Origin: Paraburkholderia phytofirmans OLGA172
GTDB taxonomy: Bacteria; Pseudomonadota; Gammaproteobacteria; Burkholderiales; Burkholderiaceae
Reading direction: 5' to 3'
Assembly: GCF_001634365.1 (NCBI RefSeq)
Contig: NZ_CP014578.1
Span: 4,340,001 to 4,404,000, forward strand
Length of the DNA stretch: 64,000 bases
The notes under the pieces are model-generated. The model was not told the DNA's origin. It made no database searches and was given only the letters and a program-made list of their open reading frames with translations. A program made the translations under genes and the position numbers. Shown here one piece after another: positions 52,490 through 61,495 of the stretch (positions within the stretch are counted from its first letter, which is position 1; every line of letters begins with the position of its first letter).

Positions 52490-52918
52490 CGCTTCGCTTC
52501 CTTGAGTTCCCGAACGCGCCACCTGACGCGCTCTTTTTCGCGGCGCGATTATAGGAGCATGAAAATCTCAAAAATGAGTCGACAAGATTAATTACAAAAA
52601 ACTCCAATCTCGTTTGAAAAATCGCGTTTTATTAAAGCGAATTTACAGTCGCACGCGGCTGATGCACTACACCGATGTAGTAGTTCTTCTGACATACCAT
52701 ACAGCCACCCAAGAGGCTGATTGTAGGGATTTTATGGGAATTCAATTCCCAACAAAAAACAATAGACCACCCCGTCGTTCTGCCGTACCGTTAGCAGTAA
52801 TTTATTGAACCCGGCTTCATTAAAATTACGCCATTATCAAAACATGCGCCCTCCATAATTTAAATTTGCCGTTCTTAATGGACCATCCATATTGGTGACC
52901 GCAACCGGAACATTCACG
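52490..52918. other. AT-rich regulatory region upstream of the catalase-like/DyP cluster
   Basis: 429 bases, far more AT-rich than the flanks, without a convincing gene. Contents: a palindrome TGGGAATTCAATTCCCA (52735-52751), CTACACCGATGTAG (52667-52680), and TTGAAC (52805-52810) near AT-rich runs. It separates the divergent OmpA-domain gene and the catalase-like gene and is likely the promoter region of both. The base composition suggests transferred DNA. Confidence 0.5.
52735..52751. promoter_or_regulatory. Perfect palindrome, operator candidate
   Basis: TGGGAATT-C-AATTCCCA, 8-bp arms around one base, 168 bases upstream of the catalase-like gene; T-N15-A spaced like LysR-type sites. It has no other explanation and is a plausible regulator site for the peroxidase cluster. 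Confidence 0.45.
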
Positions 52919-53992
52919 ATGAGCCACTATCTTAAATATGCCGATTCCCTCGAAGTCACGCAAATGGATGAGGACGCCGTAAGCCATCAGATTGCCGAAT
53001 CGATGGCGCGAGTGGGCCACGCAGTGTTCTCCCGGCACTGCCACGCCACGCGCAATGCCCATGCAAGAAGCCATGGAATATTGAAGGGCGAACTGGCGAT
53101 AGAGGGTCTTTTGCCTGCCCACTTGGCACAAGGGCTCTTTTCTAAACCGGGCCGTTATCCAGTCGTCATCCGCCTCTCCAGCTCCCCAGGTGAAATTGGG
53201 CCGGACAGTCAACCGGCCGCGCGTGGATTTGCGATCAAGATTCTGGGCGTTGCAGGCAACAAAGTTCTGCCCGACGACTCCGGTCATACACAGGATTTTT
53301 TGCTGGTGAACAGTCCGTCGATCGCCTTCGGCGATGTCCGTTCGTATCAGCGCATGCAAGATTTTCTGGAGCGGGTAGAACACGATCCAGACGGAATGGC
53401 CGGCGCAGCGGCAAAGCTGAAGCGCTCGCCCGATCCCAAGCTCGAAACCATGCTGGCCGAAGTGCTGCGCGCAAATAGCAACCACATTCTGGGTGAAACC
53501 TTTTATTCGATGGCTGCCGTGCGGTTCGGCGAATACGTCGCGAAAATAAGCGCTGCACCCGCATCAGACGAGGTTCGAGCGCTGACCGGCGCGCCGGTCG
53601 ACACACGTCACCGTCCGTCCGCATTTCGCGACATCGTCGTCGATTTCTTTCGCCAGTATGGGGCCGTGTATTCCCTTCGGGCGCAACTGTGTACCGATCT
53701 CGCCCGCATGCCCATCGAAAACGCCGCTGTTGTATGGGACGAGAGCGTTTCGGCCCATCAAATCATTGCGCGAATCACGATCCCCAGACAGGAAGCCTAT
53801 AGCCCGGCCCGGCAAGCATACGGTGACGAGGTGCTCTCGTTTAATCCATGGCACGCGATCGAGGCCCATCGGCCTTTGGGCTCGATCATGCGGATTCGCA
53901 GAAAGGTGTACGAGCAATCCAGCCGGTACCGCCACGCGGTGAATGGCGAGCCACGCAGGGAGCCGGAAGACATATCGGAACTGCCTGACTAG
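52919..53992 (+). CDS. Catalase-family haem protein
   Basis: 357 residues from ATG 52919. It has the catalase core VVIRLSSSPGEIGPDSQPAA with RGFAIKILGV, HTQDFLLVNSPSIAF, and the C-terminal FNPWHAIEAHRPLGSIMRIR. It is about 130-150 residues shorter than a true monofunctional catalase and resembles the small catalase-related peroxidase group (relatives of allene oxide synthase-like and SrpA-like proteins). The proximal haem Tyr is not evident to me in the usual R..Y...T context. It is followed 84 bases later by the barrel-like gene and then DyP, all on the plus strand, giving a peroxide-handling cluster. Confidence 0.82.
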   Translation: MSHYLKYADSLEVTQMDEDAVSHQIAESMARVGHAVFSRHCHATRNAHARSHGILKGELAIEGLLPAHLAQGLFSKPGRYPVVIRLSSSPGEIGPDSQPAARGFAIKILGVAGNKVLPDDSGHTQDFLLVNSPSIAFGDVRSYQRMQDFLERVEHDPDGMAGAAAKLKRSPDPKLETMLAEVLRANSNHILGETFYSMAAVRFGEYVAKISAAPASDEVRALTGAPVDTRHRPSAFRDIVVDFFRQYGAVYSLRAQLCTDLARMPIENAAVVWDESVSAHQIIARITIPRQEAYSPARQAYGDEVLSFNPWHAIEAHRPLGSIMRIRRKVYEQSSRYRHAVNGEPRREPEDISELPD

Positions 53993-54076
53993 CAACTCGA
54001 TCAGCGCAACCCCACTCAACGTAAAGCTTAACGGTTGCCGACCCGTCTTCGGCTAATTTCTACTGCGAGGCATAGT

Positions 54077-54709
54077 ATGAACATCGCATCCACCGCTGCA
54101 AATCGAACCCAGGCGAAAAGCCGAACCCGGGAAGAAATTATTCAGGCTGTCGAGGAGGCGGTACCTGATGCGTCTGCGCAATCGAAGAAAGCGCTGATCG
54201 ATGACCTGGTCGCGCAGGAAGCCGACGAGACGCTAGCTGAAAATGGTTCGGCCGGCCGTGTCGGCCTGAAAAGCGGCAACGTTTCCGAACTCACCTCCAT
54301 CGTCACGCTGAAACCCGGTGGCGCCGAGCGTTTGCGCCGCCTGTTCGCCATGGTGCGCGGAAATTTTTCCGGCGCGAACCGCGTCGCCACGTTGCACGAT
54401 ATGCGCTTCGTTTTCCTGGAAAACGACACGAAATTGTTGTTTGCAACAACGTACGACGGCGACTGGGACACTTACATCGGAGACTTCGCAACGAAGATTC
54501 CCGACTTGATGGACCTGCTTTTCAGTTCGGTGGAAGGCTGGCCCGGCATCAGGAGCCCGGACGTCAAGGATTTCATTGTCTCGAAGCAGATCACCGCAGC
54601 AGGGTGGTACGTCGCCAATCCCAAACAGTCTGTCGTTGACGTAAAGCGCAACGCAAAGATTGCAGAAACGCTCGATACGTTCCTGGACGAATTTGGAAAG
54701 ATCGCCTGA
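54077..54709 (+). CDS. Unrecognised protein with ferredoxin-like (DyP/antibiotic-monooxygenase-type) pattern
   Basis: 210 residues from ATG 54077 (GCGAGGCATAGT upstream). The first 70 are helical and acidic (REEIIQAVEEAVPDASAQSK, LIDDLVAQEADETLAENGSA). Then a beta-alpha-beta pattern: LTSIVTLKPGGAERLRRLFA, TLHDMRFVFLENDTKLLFAT, TYDGDWDTYIGDFATKIPDL and GWYVANPKQSV. The DMRFVFLENDTKLLFATTYD unit is typical of dimeric alpha-beta barrel proteins that co-occur with haem peroxidases. I cannot name it. Position between a catalase-like and a DyP gene suggests it works with one of them. It lacks a signal peptide. Confidence 0.6.
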   Translation: MNIASTAANRTQAKSRTREEIIQAVEEAVPDASAQSKKALIDDLVAQEADETLAENGSAGRVGLKSGNVSELTSIVTLKPGGAERLRRLFAMVRGNFSGANRVATLHDMRFVFLENDTKLLFATTYDGDWDTYIGDFATKIPDLMDLLFSSVEGWPGIRSPDVKDFIVSKQITAAGWYVANPKQSVVDVKRNAKIAETLDTFLDEFGKIA

Positions 54710-54767
54710 ACAAGTGGTGCTGACGGCCGGCCTACGAACCGGCCGCCCGAGACCCGGGCTTCGGCCC

Positions 54768-56186
54768 ATGTTGGCGCGACGCCTCGCTCCGCGACATTGG
54801 AGCGGCACGAACGTCGCGCCTCCCTTGTTTCCCGGGTACCTGACATTCTCTCAACCGGAGGCAATCATCCTCGAACTCAATGCCATTCAGGCGTCCATTT
54901 TGCGTCATCGTCCGCAACCTTATGTAGGCACCCACCTTGCGCTACGGATCGACAATCCGGAGCACGGACGATTACTCATCAAGCGGCTAACGCCCCATAT
55001 CGCTTCCGCCGCCAACTGCGGGAATCTGCAGTCATGGATTTCCATCGGCATCAGCTACGCCGGGCTGCGTTTGCTCGGCTTGCCCGAGGCGTCACTGGCG
55101 AGCTTTCCTGAGGCGTTCCGAACAGGCATGGAGGGGCGAGCAACCCAACTGATGGACACCGGTCCGAACGCGCCGGGTAATTGGGATGAGGCATTTCAGG
55201 GCAGCCAGATGCACGTCTGCCTCAACGTCTTCAGCAGCGGCGGCGAAGCGTGGCAAAAAACCCTGGCCGTTGCCCATGAGCAATTCGTCGATCTGCATGG
55301 CGTAACACTGCTCGGCTCCCATGATTTCGGCTCCCATCCGGACAATCTCAATCCATTCGGCTACAGAGACGGGATCTCCGAGCCCGCAATCGAAGGTAGT
55401 GAAGTTGAGCCGCTGCCGGGTCAAGGCGCACCGATCAAGGCGGGTGAATTTATCCTCGGCTATCCCGGCGAAAGTGGCGAACCGCTCAAGATGCCGCAGC
55501 CAGATATTCTCGGGCGCAACGGCACTTTTGTCGCATTCCGGAAGTATCGCTCGCGGCTCGGGGCGTTCAACGATTACCTGAGATCGCAGGCATCAACCCC
55601 TGCGGGACGCGAACTGATCGCCGCAAAACTGGTGGGACGCTGGCGTTCCGGTGCACCGCTCACGCTTGCGCCCGAGACCGACGACCCGGAACTCGGCGCC
55701 GACTATCGTCGTAATAACGATTTCACGTACGCGGACGACCCGAACGGCCACCGCGTCCCGCTCGGCTGTCACATGCGAAGAATGAATCCCCGTGACAGCA
55801 AGGTTTCCGTGATGACGGACGTCAACGTTCATCGCTTAATCCGGTGTGGCACGTCGTACGGCAAACCCTACGATGAAAGTGTGACCTCGAGTCAGGATCA
55901 AGATGACGAGCGGGGCGTTTATTTCATGCTCATCAGCGCGAAAGCCCACGAAACGCTCGAGTTCTTGCAGCGCGAGTGGATCAACAACGGAAACTTTCAA
56001 AGTCTTGGGGACGAGCGGGACCCGTTGATCGGTCTGCACGAAGAGAGCGATATGTTCACCGTTCCTGCGAAACCGGTTCGCCGGCGGCTGCTGGGCATTC
56101 AGACCTTCAACGTTCTGAAAGGCGGGGAGTACCTGTTTATGCCGAGTTTGCCGGCGCTGCAATGGATCGCCGATAGCGGTCAGTAG
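54768..56186 (+). CDS. DyP-type haem peroxidase
   Basis: About 472 residues from ATG 54768, which has no clear ribosome binding site; translation could start later, since the conserved part begins at LELNAIQASILRHRPQPYVG. The DyP hallmarks are the GXXDG motif in NPFGYRDGISEPAIEG (acid-base Asp) and the haem-binding VPLGCHMRRMNPRD with the proximal His and the conserved Arg. Length and lack of a Tat signal suggest a large cytosolic type. It oxidises dyes, lignin-like phenols or other substrates with H2O2. An encapsulin cargo tag is not visible. Confidence 0.87.
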   Translation: MLARRLAPRHWSGTNVAPPLFPGYLTFSQPEAIILELNAIQASILRHRPQPYVGTHLALRIDNPEHGRLLIKRLTPHIASAANCGNLQSWISIGISYAGLRLLGLPEASLASFPEAFRTGMEGRATQLMDTGPNAPGNWDEAFQGSQMHVCLNVFSSGGEAWQKTLAVAHEQFVDLHGVTLLGSHDFGSHPDNLNPFGYRDGISEPAIEGSEVEPLPGQGAPIKAGEFILGYPGESGEPLKMPQPDILGRNGTFVAFRKYRSRLGAFNDYLRSQASTPAGRELIAAKLVGRWRSGAPLTLAPETDDPELGADYRRNNDFTYADDPNGHRVPLGCHMRRMNPRDSKVSVMTDVNVHRLIRCGTSYGKPYDESVTSSQDQDDERGVYFMLISAKAHETLEFLQREWINNGNFQSLGDERDPLIGLHEESDMFTVPAKPVRRRLLGIQTFNVLKGGEYLFMPSLPALQWIADSGQ

Positions 56187-56261
56187 AAGCGCGCCACGTC
56201 ATCGATCGGTGACTCCCCAGTACTTGCCCGGCAGCATGCACCCCGGCCGCGCCGCGCAGGG

Positions 56262-56295
56262 ACGGAAAGCAGGTGCCCTCACCTGCTGCTTCCGT
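56262..56295. terminator. Hairpin between convergent DyP and GMC genes
   Basis: ACGGAAAGCAGGTG, loop CCCT, CACCTGCT-GC-TTCCGT: a 14-bp stem with a 2-base bulge, at the meeting point of the two genes. No T run on either side, so a factor-dependent or structural end is likely. Confidence 0.5.
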
Positions 56296-56302
56296 ACTTC
56301 GA

Positions 56303-57937
56303 TCAGACAGCCAGGGTCGAGCGGCGCGGCGCCGTTTCACTACCGCGCCGGCTCGCCGCAATCAGTTCGGCCGCGCGCTCACCGATCATCACCGTCGGCG
56401 AATTCGTGTTGCCGCCGATCAGCGTCGGCATCACGGAGGCATCGACGATCCGCAGCCCCGTCACGCCGCGCACCCGCAACTGCGGATCGACCACCGATTG
56501 CGCATCGCCACCCATCCGGCACGTTGCGACCGGGTGATAGATCGTGTCGGCATGCTCGGCGATGGTCCGGCGCAATTCCGCCTCGGTCTGGCCGGCATGC
56601 GTGTACAGCTCCTTGCCGCCATGCAGCGCCAGCGAAGGCGCGTCGAGAATGCGCCGCGCCATCTGCGCACCTTCCACCAGCAGGTCGAGATCGCGCGAGT
56701 CGCTGAAAAACCGCGGATCGATCACAGGCGCGGTGCGCGCGTCGGCGCTCGCGAGCGTCACCGTGCCGCGGCTATGCGGCCGCAACACGCACACGTGCAG
56801 CGAATAACCATGGCCCCAGTGCATACGGCGGTTGTGGTCGTCGACAATTGCCGCGCAGAAATGCAGTTGCAGGTCCGGGCGCTCGAGCGTTGGCCGGCTC
56901 TTCAGGAAGCCGCCCGCTTCGGCGACATTGCTCGACAGCATGCCTTGCCCATGCCGCATGAAGCTCACAAACTGCGGCAGCATCCGCGCGATGCCGCGAA
57001 TCGAAAAGCCGGTCGGCTCGATCGACGACACCCGTTTGTTGATCGTGAAGTCGACATGGTCGATCAGGTTCTGGCCGACCTCGGGCGCGTCGTGCAGCAC
57101 GGCAATGCCAAGCGACTGCAGATGCGCGGCCGGCCCGATGCCCGAGCACATCAGCAGTTGTGGCGAATTGAACGCGCCTGCTGCCAGTATGACCTCGGCA
57201 CGCGCTTCCAGCGTTTCCGTACGGCCGCCACGCACGATTTCGACGCCGCACGCACGTTTGCCGTCGAAGCTCACGCGCAACACCATCGCATCGGCGAGCG
57301 TATGGAGATTGGGGCGCTCGCGGTCATAGATATAGGCGCGCGCGACACTGCAGCGCCGTCCGTCGCGCTGCGTCACCTGGTAGAAACCGACGCCTTCCTG
57401 GTCCGCTCCATTGAAGTCGCCATTAGGTTTGTAACCGGCTTCCGTCGCGGCCTGCACGAAACGCTTCGAAAACGGATTGCGATAGCGCAGATCGGACACG
57501 CTCAGCGGGCCGTCCGCGCCGTGCCATGCATCGGCGCCGCGCTCGTTGCCTTCGGCGCGGCGGAAATACGGCAGGACGTCAGCCCACGACCAGCCTTCGC
57601 AGCCGAGCTGCGCCCATTCGTCGTAATCGAGCGGATGGCCGCGCGTGTAGATCATTGCATTGATCGCACTCGACCCGCCGAAACCCCGCCCGCGCGGCTG
57701 ATAGCCATGGCGTCCGGCGAGTCCCGGCTGGGGCGTCGTCAGATAACCGTAGTTGGTCTTGAGTTTATGCGGCACGACGGCCGCCACGCCCACCGGTATG
57801 TTCACGAACAGATTGCGGTCCGTATGCGGACCGGCTTCGATCAGGGCGATCGTGGCGTCCGGGCAGCTATCCGCCAGACGGCTCGCGAGCGAGCAACCGC
57901 CCGAACCCGCACCGACGATGATGTAGTCGTATTGCAT
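56303..57937 (-). CDS. GMC-family FAD-dependent alcohol dehydrogenase
   Basis: 544 residues. FAD motif YDYIIVGAGSGGCSLASRLA (3-22), GMC signature RGFGGSSAINAMIYTRGHP, NSPQLLMCSGIGPAAHLQSL and the C-terminal active-site YHPVATCRMG and NTNSPTVMIGERAAELI. This resembles choline dehydrogenase/AlkJ-type enzymes that oxidise alcohols to aldehydes and pass electrons to quinones. The divergent neighbours encode an acyl-CoA dehydrogenase-like protein and an aldehyde dehydrogenase, which together suggest alcohol catabolism. The start is ATG 57937; a 308-base spacer separates it from the divergent gene. Confidence 0.9.
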   Translation of the reverse strand: MQYDYIIVGAGSGGCSLASRLADSCPDATIALIEAGPHTDRNLFVNIPVGVAAVVPHKLKTNYGYLTTPQPGLAGRHGYQPRGRGFGGSSAINAMIYTRGHPLDYDEWAQLGCEGWSWADVLPYFRRAEGNERGADAWHGADGPLSVSDLRYRNPFSKRFVQAATEAGYKPNGDFNGADQEGVGFYQVTQRDGRRCSVARAYIYDRERPNLHTLADAMVLRVSFDGKRACGVEIVRGGRTETLEARAEVILAAGAFNSPQLLMCSGIGPAAHLQSLGIAVLHDAPEVGQNLIDHVDFTINKRVSSIEPTGFSIRGIARMLPQFVSFMRHGQGMLSSNVAEAGGFLKSRPTLERPDLQLHFCAAIVDDHNRRMHWGHGYSLHVCVLRPHSRGTVTLASADARTAPVIDPRFFSDSRDLDLLVEGAQMARRILDAPSLALHGGKELYTHAGQTEAELRRTIAEHADTIYHPVATCRMGGDAQSVVDPQLRVRGVTGLRIVDASVMPTLIGGNTNSPTVMIGERAAELIAASRRGSETAPRRSTLAV

Positions 57938-58245
57938 CCGCTCCTCCTGGTGGGGCTGCGTTGCTCGCAGACCCTATCGAGTGCACACTTGTCTACGTGT
58001 GCTTCATCGGCATTGTAGGGAGCGTTCGGGCGCGACGGCGGGTTCGTGTCAGAGCGATCCCTCTAAACGAAAGACCTCCCGCGACCCTATGATGAAAGAC
58101 GCGCATACGCCCGCCAGGCCGCTGCGCGCGGCATTCAAACACGGCGCCCCGCGCGCCATCCACTGAGCGTGCGGCACGACACGCCACGATAAAACAGCAC
58201 GCCGTCGATCAGCGACGGCGCGCATCCGGTGAACGGAGACAGCAG

Positions 58246-59931
58246 ATGGAACGGCACAGCTTCGGCCACACTCATGACGTGACAAATCAGGCGCCTCCGC
58301 TCGCGGATTACAACCTGTTTTCGAGCGACGTCGCGTTGTCCGCCGCCCTCGAACGCGAAGGGGCCGCGTGGCATCGCGAGGCATTGCAGCGGCACGGCGC
58401 GGTGCTCGCCAGGCCGGAGACGCTCGCGCTTGCCGAACTGGCGAACCGCCACACGCCGGAACTTTTCACGCACAGTCCGCGCGGCGAACGCATCGACGTG
58501 CTGGAGTTTCATCCTTCGTGGCATACGCTGCTGTCGCTGTTGCGCCGCGAAGGCCTGCACGCGTTGCCGTTTTCCGATCCGCAGCGCGGCGCCATGGTCG
58601 CGCGTTGCGCCGGCTACTTCCTGCACGCGCAACTCGAATCCGGCTCGCTCTGCCCGCTGACGATGACCTTCGCGAGCATCCCGGTATTGCAACGCGAACC
58701 CGCGTTATTCGACACGTTGCGCGATAAGCTCTACGCCCGCGAACACGATCCGCGCGACGTGCCGCTCACACAAAAGACCTCGGCGATGATCGGCATGGGA
58801 ATGACCGAGAAACAAGGCGGCTCGGACGTGCGAAGCAACCAGACCCGTGCGTATGCCACGCGCGGCAGCGGCCGTGGCGCGGAATACCGCCTTGTCGGTC
58901 ACAAATGGTTCTTCTCCGCGCCGCAATGCGACGCGCATCTGGTGCTCGCCCGCACCGGCGATCACGCAGGCCTCTCATGCTTCTTCGTGCCGCGCTTCGC
59001 GCCGGACGGCAGCAAGAACGCCGTGCAGATCCAGCGTCTGAAAGACAAGCTCGGCAACCGCTCGAATGCCAGCAGCGAGGTCGAATTCTTCGACGCGTTC
59101 GGCATCATGATCGGCGACGAAGGCCGCGGCGTGCCGACCATCATCGAAATGGCGAACTACACGCGGCTCGATTGCGTGATTGGCAGCGCGGCCTTGATGC
59201 GTGCGGCGTTGGTGCAGGCGATCCACCACGCACGGCACCGCAGCGCCTTCGGCCGGCAGCTGGCCGATCAGCCGCTGATGCGCAATGTGCTCGCCGACCT
59301 GGCGCTGGAATCGGAAGCCGCGACGGTGCTGTTCATGCGACTCGCGCGCGCTTTCGAAGAGTCGGCCGAGGCGTCGTCGGCTGCGCCCGCCGAACGCGCA
59401 TGGCGCCGGATCGTCACCCCGGCGGCGAAGTACTGGGTCTGCAAGCGCACGCTGGAATTCACCGGCGAGGCGATGGAAGTGTGGGGCGGCAACGGTTATG
59501 TCGAAACCGGCCCGATGGCGCGCTTCTATCGTGAAGCACCGGTGAATTCGATCTGGGAAGGCTCGGGCAATGTGATGTGCCTCGACGTGTTGCGCGCCAT
59601 GGAGCGCGAGCCAGACGCGGCGCAGGCCTTGTTCGCCGCATGGCAAGCGGATGCGCAAGGGCACCCGGCTTTGAGCGCCGCGCTCGGCAAGCTCGCCGCC
59701 ACACTCAACGGCCCCGCCGAACATCGCGAAGCATCCGCGCGACGGATCGCGCAGCAGATCGTGCTGATCGCGCAGGCCACCTTGCTCCTGAAGCACGCGC
59801 CAGCGGAAGTCGCCGAGGCCTTCATCGCCACGCGTCTCGCGGACGGCTGCGGCGAGAGCGGCCGCGTGTACGGCACGCTGCCGGCCACGTTCGACCACGC
59901 GGCGATCATCGAACGGGCATTTCCCGCTTGA
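58246..59931 (+). CDS. AidB-like acyl-CoA dehydrogenase
   Basis: 561 residues from ATG 58246 (GGAGACAGCAG upstream). The FAD-binding GMGMTEKQGGSDVRSNQTRA block and the C-terminal end GGNGYVETGPMARFYREAPV, NSIWEGSGNVMCLDVLRAME place it in the AidB branch of acyl-CoA dehydrogenases. E. coli AidB is linked to alkylation damage and has weak isovaleryl-CoA dehydrogenase activity. Here it is followed after 57 bases by an aldehyde dehydrogenase, so a metabolic role is at least as likely as DNA protection. Confidence 0.9.
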   Translation: MERHSFGHTHDVTNQAPPLADYNLFSSDVALSAALEREGAAWHREALQRHGAVLARPETLALAELANRHTPELFTHSPRGERIDVLEFHPSWHTLLSLLRREGLHALPFSDPQRGAMVARCAGYFLHAQLESGSLCPLTMTFASIPVLQREPALFDTLRDKLYAREHDPRDVPLTQKTSAMIGMGMTEKQGGSDVRSNQTRAYATRGSGRGAEYRLVGHKWFFSAPQCDAHLVLARTGDHAGLSCFFVPRFAPDGSKNAVQIQRLKDKLGNRSNASSEVEFFDAFGIMIGDEGRGVPTIIEMANYTRLDCVIGSAALMRAALVQAIHHARHRSAFGRQLADQPLMRNVLADLALESEAATVLFMRLARAFEESAEASSAAPAERAWRRIVTPAAKYWVCKRTLEFTGEAMEVWGGNGYVETGPMARFYREAPVNSIWEGSGNVMCLDVLRAMEREPDAAQALFAAWQADAQGHPALSAALGKLAATLNGPAEHREASARRIAQQIVLIAQATLLLKHAPAEVAEAFIATRLADGCGESGRVYGTLPATFDHAAIIERAFPA

Positions 59932-59988
59932 TACCGGCCGATAAGCGCGACTCAACGCTCACGTTATCCAACAGGGATAGGGACACCT

Positions 59989-61407
59989 ATGAAGAACGAT
60001 CTGCCGGAAGTTGCCGCGCTCGAAGCGCTGCTGCGCGATCAACGCCATGCTTATTTGCGCGCGCCGTATCCGTCGTGGGCAGCCCGTGCCGGACATCTGA
60101 AAGCGCTGCGCCAAGTCATGCTCGACAACCGCGACGCACTCGCCGACGCGATGAACGCCGACTTCGGCAATCGCGCGAAACAGGAAGTGCTGCTCGCCGA
60201 ATTCCTGCTGATCAAGGAAGAGATCGACGCCGCGCTCAGGCACGGCAAACGCTGGATGAAAGCACAGCGCCGCAGCACCAGCAAATGGCTGATGCCGGCG
60301 CGCGCGAAAGTCGTGCCGCAGCCGCTCGGCGTGGTCGGCATCATCGTGCCGTGGAATTATCCGGTGCTGCTCGCCGCCGGTCCGCTGATCAGTGCGCTGA
60401 CCGCCGGCAACCGCGCCATCATCAAAATGTCCGAATTGACGCCGCGCACTTCGGCGCTATTCGAGCAGCTGATCGGCCAGACCTTCGCACGCGACCACGT
60501 CGCCGTGGTGAACGGCGACGCCGCCCTCGCCGCCGCGTTCAGTGCGCAACCGTTCGACCATCTGCTGTTCACCGGCTCGACCAAGGTCGGCCATGAAGTG
60601 ATGCGCGCCGCCGCCGAACATCTGACGCCGGTCACGCTGGAGCTCGGCGGCAAGTCGCCGGCGATCATCGGTCAGCATGCGCGCTTCGACAACGCGGTGG
60701 ATAACCTCATCGCCGGCAAGACGCTCAACGCGGGCCAGACCTGCGTCGCGCCGGACTACGTGCTGGTGCCGCGCGGCAAGGAGCAGGCGTTCATCGACCG
60801 GGCGCGCGCGCGGATGGCGAAGATGTACCCAGATTTCGCGCACAACCTCGATTACACGTCGATCATCTCGGAGCGGCACTTTGCGCGGCTGCAACGTCTG
60901 GCGGACGAAGCGCAGGCCGCCGGCGCGCAACTGCACACGCTCGCCGACAGCACACCGGACGAGGCAAGCCGCCGCTTCCCGCTGATCGCCGTCACGAATG
61001 CGCCGGACGAGAGTGCGCTGATGCAGGAGGAAATCTTCGGCCCGCTGCTGCCGATCGTCCCTTATGACACGCTCGACGACGCGATCGCGTGGATCAACGC
61101 GCGGCCGCGGCCGCTCGCGCTGTATCTCTACGCCGACGACACCGCGACCATCAAGCGCGTCACGCGCGACACCATCGCGGGCGGCATGGCGATCAACGAA
61201 ACGCTGATGCATCTGGCGTGCGAAAGCCTGCCGTTCGGCGGCGTCGGCGCGAGCGGGATGGGGGCATATCACGGTTACGAAGGCTTCGTGACCTTCTCGA
61301 AGATGAAGCCGGTATTGACGCAGGCGCGCCTGAACGCGCGCGGATGGATCTCGCCACCGTACGGCAAGCGGGTGAACGCGCTGCTGAAGCTGATGATGCG
61401 GTTTTGA
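59989..61407 (+). CDS. Coniferyl aldehyde dehydrogenase-like aldehyde dehydrogenase
   Basis: 472 residues. LGVVGIIVPWNYPVLLAAGP, FTGSTKVGHEVMRAAAEHLT, the Glu motif VTLELGGKSPAI and the catalytic Cys in LNAGQTCVAPDYVLVPRGKE are all present. The C-terminal MGAYHGYEGFVTFSKMKPVL ends like coniferyl aldehyde dehydrogenase (CalB) and related ALDH3-type enzymes that oxidise aromatic or long-chain aldehydes. It starts 57 bases after the AidB-like gene, so the two are probably co-transcribed. Confidence 0.92.
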   Translation: MKNDLPEVAALEALLRDQRHAYLRAPYPSWAARAGHLKALRQVMLDNRDALADAMNADFGNRAKQEVLLAEFLLIKEEIDAALRHGKRWMKAQRRSTSKWLMPARAKVVPQPLGVVGIIVPWNYPVLLAAGPLISALTAGNRAIIKMSELTPRTSALFEQLIGQTFARDHVAVVNGDAALAAAFSAQPFDHLLFTGSTKVGHEVMRAAAEHLTPVTLELGGKSPAIIGQHARFDNAVDNLIAGKTLNAGQTCVAPDYVLVPRGKEQAFIDRARARMAKMYPDFAHNLDYTSIISERHFARLQRLADEAQAAGAQLHTLADSTPDEASRRFPLIAVTNAPDESALMQEEIFGPLLPIVPYDTLDDAIAWINARPRPLALYLYADDTATIKRVTRDTIAGGMAINETLMHLACESLPFGGVGASGMGAYHGYEGFVTFSKMKPVLTQARLNARGWISPPYGKRVNALLKLMMRF

Positions 61408-61410
61408 TGG

Positions 61411-61470
61411 GGCGGCCATCCGTGGGCCGGCCGTCAGCGCGGCGGGCATCCGTGGGCCGGCCATCCGGGC
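61411..61470. repeat. Two diverged 30-bp tandem copies after the aldehyde dehydrogenase gene
   Basis: GGCGGCCATCCGTGGGCCGG continues for 30 bases and is repeated with few changes at 61441-61470; the core CATCCGTGGGCCGGCC is identical in both. A partial third copy (GGCGGGCGCCC) follows. It lies between convergent genes. Confidence 0.75.
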
Positions 61471-61495
61471 GGCGGGCGCCCACAGGCAGACGCGT

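Noticed and set aside
56273..58018. A 581-codon open frame opposite the GMC oxidoreductase
   Set aside because: The GMC protein has all catalytic motifs; the antisense frame shows only Arg/His/Ala-rich sequence without motifs.
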